From CBDTTW01 sp965363675 (GTDB taxonomy: Bacteria; Bacteroidota; Rhodothermia; Rhodothermales; DASSAV01), in assembly GCA_965363675.1 (NCBI GenBank), contig CBDTTW010000139.1, forward strand, positions 1-8,032: a stretch of DNA of 8,032 bases. The letters run 5' to 3'. Both the position numbers and the translations under genes were made by a program. How positions within the stretch are numbered: the stretch's first letter is position 1; every line of letters starts with the position of its first letter. Of the stretch, positions 5,559 through 8,032 are shown one piece after another. A model generated the notes under the pieces. It searched no databases, was not told the origin of the DNA, and was given only the letters and a program-made list of their open reading frames with translations.

Positions 5559-7574
5559 ATGTCTGCGATTGCGGGGCTTGTCGCGCCCCACCCTGCGCTT
5601 GCGGCGCCTGCGCGCCTGGCGGCCATGCTCGCTGCGATGCCCCACCGCGCGACAGGCGGCGTGCAGGTGTGGCATGATGACGCCGGGGCGGCCCTAGGGC
5701 ACGGCCTGCACGTCAACGCGCCGCCGACGGCGTGGGGGCCGGGCGTGGCCGTATGGGAAGACCTGGCGGCGACGGCGGACGCGCGGATCGACAACCGGGA
5801 GGCCCTTTTCGACGCGCTGGGCGCCCCGGCGCAGGCGCGGCGCGGCCCCGACGCGGCGCTCGTCGGGCTGGCCTATCGCAAATGGGGCGATGCCTGCGCC
5901 GAGCGCCTCGAAGGCGACTTCGCCTTTGCCCTGTGGGACCGGCGGCGGCGGCGGCTGGTGTGCGCCCGCGACCCTTGGGGCACGCGCGCGCTGTTTTACC
6001 GCCGGGGGCCGGACGGCCTGCTGGCCTTCGCCAGCGAGATCAAGGCACTGCGGGCGGCCCCGGGCGGGCCGTGGCGCCTGAATACGCTGCGGGTGCTGGA
6101 ATACATCATTGACTTGCGCGAAGAGACGGAGCACACCCTGTACGAGGGCGTCTGCCGCCTGGAGGCGGGCTGCACGCTGGCCTGGGAGGCGGGCTCCGTC
6201 CGCCTCCGGCGGCATTACACCCTTGCTCCCGCCGCCGACGCGCCGGCGGGCCTGCCGGTGGCGCAGTACGCCGAGCGTTTCGGGGAGCTTTTCGACCGGT
6301 CCGTGGCGGCGCGCACCCGCAGCCTGCACCCGGTGGCCTGCGAGCTGAGCGGCGGGCTGGATTCGTCGTACGTCGCCGCGACGGCGGCCGAGGCGCTGGC
6401 GCGGCGGGGCCGGGGGCCGCTCGTGACGGCCTCGGTCGTGTTCGACGCCACGCGCGAGAGCGACGAGCGCTCCTACATCCACGCGGTCCTCGACGACCGC
6501 CCGGGGGCCTACCGCCCGCTGTTCGTGCCGGGCGACGACATCAGCCCCATGAGCAATCTAGACGAAGCGCTCGAAACGCTCGACGACGGGATTCCGAGCG
6601 GTACGCAGCACCTGATCTGGCGGATGCTGCAACTGCTCCGCGCCCAAAACGTGCGCACGCTGCTTTCGGGGGTCGATGGGGACAATGTGGTAGGGCACGG
6701 GCACCTCGATTTGCGCGACTTCCTGGACCGGGGCGACGTGGCGCGCTACGTGCGCGAGGCGGCGGCGCTCGTGGAGCGCTACGGCGCGGCGGACCACCGC
6801 CACCCGTTCGAGGATACGTTCGCTTCGATGCCCGGCATGACGCGCGCGTACCTCCTGCCGGCGCTCTACCGCCAAGCCGCCGACCGACGGCTCGGACGGA
6901 CGCTGCACATGCTCGTCCAGATGCGGCGTTTCTACCGCATCGCGTGGCGGAGCGTCCTCCGCGAGGCCGCCGCGCGCTTCTACCGTGGGGGCTCCGCCGG
7001 GGCCGGGCCGCCGCACAAGGGCATGGCGTGGGCGGACCCCGCCGCCGCCGAGGCGTTCCGGCTGGAGGAGCGTGCGGCCGATTACGCGCACCCGGCGCCG
7101 CGCCCGACGCAGACGGAGTATCAGCGGTCGGCGCTGGCGAGCGGATATCTGTGGCGCGGCATCGAGGAGACCAACCTGTACGCCGCCGTCCACGGGGTAG
7201 AAGTCGCGTTTCCGTTCATGGACCGGCGGCTCGTCGAATATGCGCTCGCGCTGCCGCCCGAATGCCGCCTGCACGACGGCTGGACGCGCTACGTGATGCG
7301 GCTTTGCATGGCCGGGCGCCTTCCGGAGGTTGTGGCATGGCGCGTCGGGAAAGGGCGCCTGACCGCGCCGTTCATGAAGGGCATCCTGAAGACGGATCGG
7401 GATTTGCTGCTCTCCGAGCTGGCCCCCGGCGGGCCGCTGGAAGGCTACGTGAACCGCCGCCATCTGGACGACGCCTTGGCGCGGCTGGATGCGCTCGACG
7501 AAACGGCGCTGGGCCGCCTGGTCAGCCTGGCGACGCTTTCCATGCTCCTCAAGAAAAAGTTTGCCTCGGGCTGA
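5559..7574 (+). CDS. Asparagine-synthetase-like protein lacking the glutaminase Cys; candidate lasso-peptide macrolactam cyclase
   Basis: The 671-residue protein has the two domains of AsnB. The N-terminal class II amidotransferase-like domain (about 1-200) shows ATADARIDNREAL (71-83) and EGDFAFALWD...ARDPWGTRALFY (118-147). The C-terminal ATP-pyrophosphatase domain shows the PP-loop SGGLDSS (264-270), SDERSYI (301-307), SGVDGDNVVGHG (370-381) and GVEVAFPFMDRRLVEYALALPPE (546-568). True AsnB begins Met-Cys, with Cys2 as the glutaminase nucleophile; here it reads MSAIAGLV, so Ser2 should leave the glutaminase dead. An intact adenylating domain without ammonia supply fits lasso cyclases (McjC type), which adenylate an Asp/Glu side chain to close an isopeptide ring. 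I chose ATG 5559 because MSAIAG aligns with the family start; ATG 5481 would add 26 low-complexity residues. It is followed 49 bases later by an HprK-like gene, a known lasso-cluster partner. An alternative is another amide-forming, amidotransferase-like role. Confidence 0.85.
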   Translation: MSAIAGLVAPHPALAAPARLAAMLAAMPHRATGGVQVWHDDAGAALGHGLHVNAPPTAWGPGVAVWEDLAATADARIDNREALFDALGAPAQARRGPDAALVGLAYRKWGDACAERLEGDFAFALWDRRRRRLVCARDPWGTRALFYRRGPDGLLAFASEIKALRAAPGGPWRLNTLRVLEYIIDLREETEHTLYEGVCRLEAGCTLAWEAGSVRLRRHYTLAPAADAPAGLPVAQYAERFGELFDRSVAARTRSLHPVACELSGGLDSSYVAATAAEALARRGRGPLVTASVVFDATRESDERSYIHAVLDDRPGAYRPLFVPGDDISPMSNLDEALETLDDGIPSGTQHLIWRMLQLLRAQNVRTLLSGVDGDNVVGHGHLDLRDFLDRGDVARYVREAAALVERYGAADHRHPFEDTFASMPGMTRAYLLPALYRQAADRRLGRTLHMLVQMRRFYRIAWRSVLREAAARFYRGGSAGAGPPHKGMAWADPAAAEAFRLEERAADYAHPAPRPTQTEYQRSALASGYLWRGIEETNLYAAVHGVEVAFPFMDRRLVEYALALPPECRLHDGWTRYVMRLCMAGRLPEVVAWRVGKGRLTAPFMKGILKTDRDLLLSELAPGGPLEGYVNRRHLDDALARLDALDETALGRLVSLATLSMLLKKKFASG

Positions 7575-7602
7575 GGCCCCGGCGCTCACCCCGAAGGCTC
7601 CC

Positions 7603-7616
7603 GGCGCGAACGCGCC
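7603..7616 (+). repeat. Small hairpin before the HprK-like gene
   Basis: GGCGC-GAAC-GCGCC can fold into a 5-base stem in the 49-base gap between the cyclase and kinase genes, ending 7 bases before the kinase ATG. There is no T-run, so it is not a terminator. The 13-base word GCGCGAACGCGCC (7604-7616) also occurs at 1534-1546 upstream of kup. In DNA this rich in G+C that may be chance. Confidence 0.3.
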
Positions 7617-7623
7617 TCTACCG

Positions 7624-8032
7624 ATGAAGCGACGTTACGAAGTGTACGGCCTGGCGCTGGAAAGCGACCTCTCCCTGCCGCTGCGGCCGGGGCGCCGCGA
7701 CGCTGCGGCGGACGCGTCGGTATGTCTGGAGCCTATCGGCGAAGCCGCGCTGGCCGCGTTCGAGGCGGGTCCGGAGGTGGTCTCCGGGCGCATCAGCGAC
7801 CATATCGTGTGCGTGGTCGAAGGCGGGCGGCGCATCGTCATCGACGACCGAGCGCCGACGCCGGCGCCGGTGATGCAAACCTACGTGCTCGGCGTGCTCA
7901 TGGCGACGCTGCTGCGGCAGCGCGGCTATGCGGTCATACACGCCAGTTGCCTGGAGCGCGGCGGGCGCGCCCTGGCCTTCATCGGGCACTCGGGCTGCGG
8001 CAAGTCGTCCACGGCCGAGTACTTCTGCCGCC
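7624..8032 (+). CDS. HPr-kinase-like (HprK-like) protein, C-terminus cut by window edge
   Basis: The frame runs from ATG 7624 to the window end without a stop (136 residues). Family members near lasso cyclases have roughly 300, so more than half is missing. Residues 104-131 match the start of the HprK C-terminal kinase domain: AVIHASCLERGGRALAFIGH leads into the Walker A loop GHSGCGKSS (121-129). Residues 1-80 form a variable N-terminal part (YEVYGLALESDLSLPL near the start) typical of HprK-like proteins that are not true HPr kinases. In lasso clusters such as that of paeninodin, the HprK-like kinase phosphorylates the precursor, typically a C-terminal Ser. Here the same role is inferred from the adjacent cyclase gene. 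The gap to that gene is 49 bases on the same strand, so they are probably one operon. The catalytic and metal-binding residues further on cannot be checked. No Shine-Dalgarno is seen. Confidence 0.85.
   Translation, partial: MKRRYEVYGLALESDLSLPLRPGRRDAAADASVCLEPIGEAALAAFEAGPEVVSGRISDHIVCVVEGGRRIVIDDRAPTPAPVMQTYVLGVLMATLLRQRGYAVIHASCLERGGRALAFIGHSGCGKSSTAEYFCR

Noticed and set aside
5403..5675. Long N-terminal extension of the Tsx-like protein (start at 5675)
   Set aside because: The signal peptide begins at the ATG at 5402. The upstream residues are Arg-rich and antisense to the start of the cyclase gene.
6558..7589. Minus-strand open frame of 343 codons over the cyclase gene
   Set aside because: It is antisense to conserved synthetase motifs, is Arg/His/Pro-rich and has no recognisable domain.
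1..8032. CRISPR array, tRNA, rRNA, insertion sequence or attachment site
   Set aside because: I saw no regularly spaced repeats, no cloverleaf or rRNA-like stretches, no transposase frames and no terminal inverted repeats in the window.

Overview
The window looks like chromosomal DNA from a GC-rich (about two thirds G+C by eye), Gram-negative bacterium. Four signs suggest a GC-rich member of the Bacteroidota/Rhodothermota branch. (1) One gene encodes an outer-membrane beta-barrel with a signal peptide and a C-terminal Phe. (2) I see no convincing Shine-Dalgarno sequence before most genes; a weak AGCAGG before one galK start is the only candidate. (3) Three upstream regions carry loose matches to the Bacteroidota promoter form (TTG, 17-23 bases, TAnnTTTG). 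(4) The xylose isomerase is of the short Thermus-like class. This placement is inference; no marker gene is present.

Left part (1-2100): a Kup-family potassium transporter gene runs off the left edge on the minus strand. It is divergent from a small gene for a secreted protein of unknown function. That small gene ends at a strong hairpin with an A-run on one side and a T-run on the other. The hairpin can therefore terminate both it and the opposing xylose isomerase gene.

Middle (2120-5402, minus strand): a sugar-use cluster read in the order Tsx-like outer-membrane channel, galactokinase (galK), xylose isomerase (xylA). It suggests entry of small solutes through the outer membrane followed by cytoplasmic galactose and xylose metabolism. 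The galactokinase has Asn where the family normally has the sugar-contacting Glu. The isomerase has all metal ligands and catalytic residues and resembles the Thermus enzymes.

Right part (5403-8032, plus strand): divergent from the channel gene lies a 671-residue asparagine-synthetase-like protein. Its expected glutaminase Cys2 is Ser, while its ATP-pyrophosphatase motif is intact. The next gene, 49 bases on, encodes the start of an HPr-kinase-like protein with an intact Walker A motif and is cut by the window end. A cyclase-type synthetase without glutaminase plus an HprK-like kinase is the arrangement known from lasso-peptide (RiPP) clusters. This is the most interesting part of the window. 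No precursor gene or leader peptidase is visible here, so they would have to lie beyond base 8032 or elsewhere.

Apart from these genes there are short intergenic regions (none over 300 bases) with candidate promoters, one perfect inverted repeat and small hairpins. The many other long open frames are GC-rich shadows of the genes listed.
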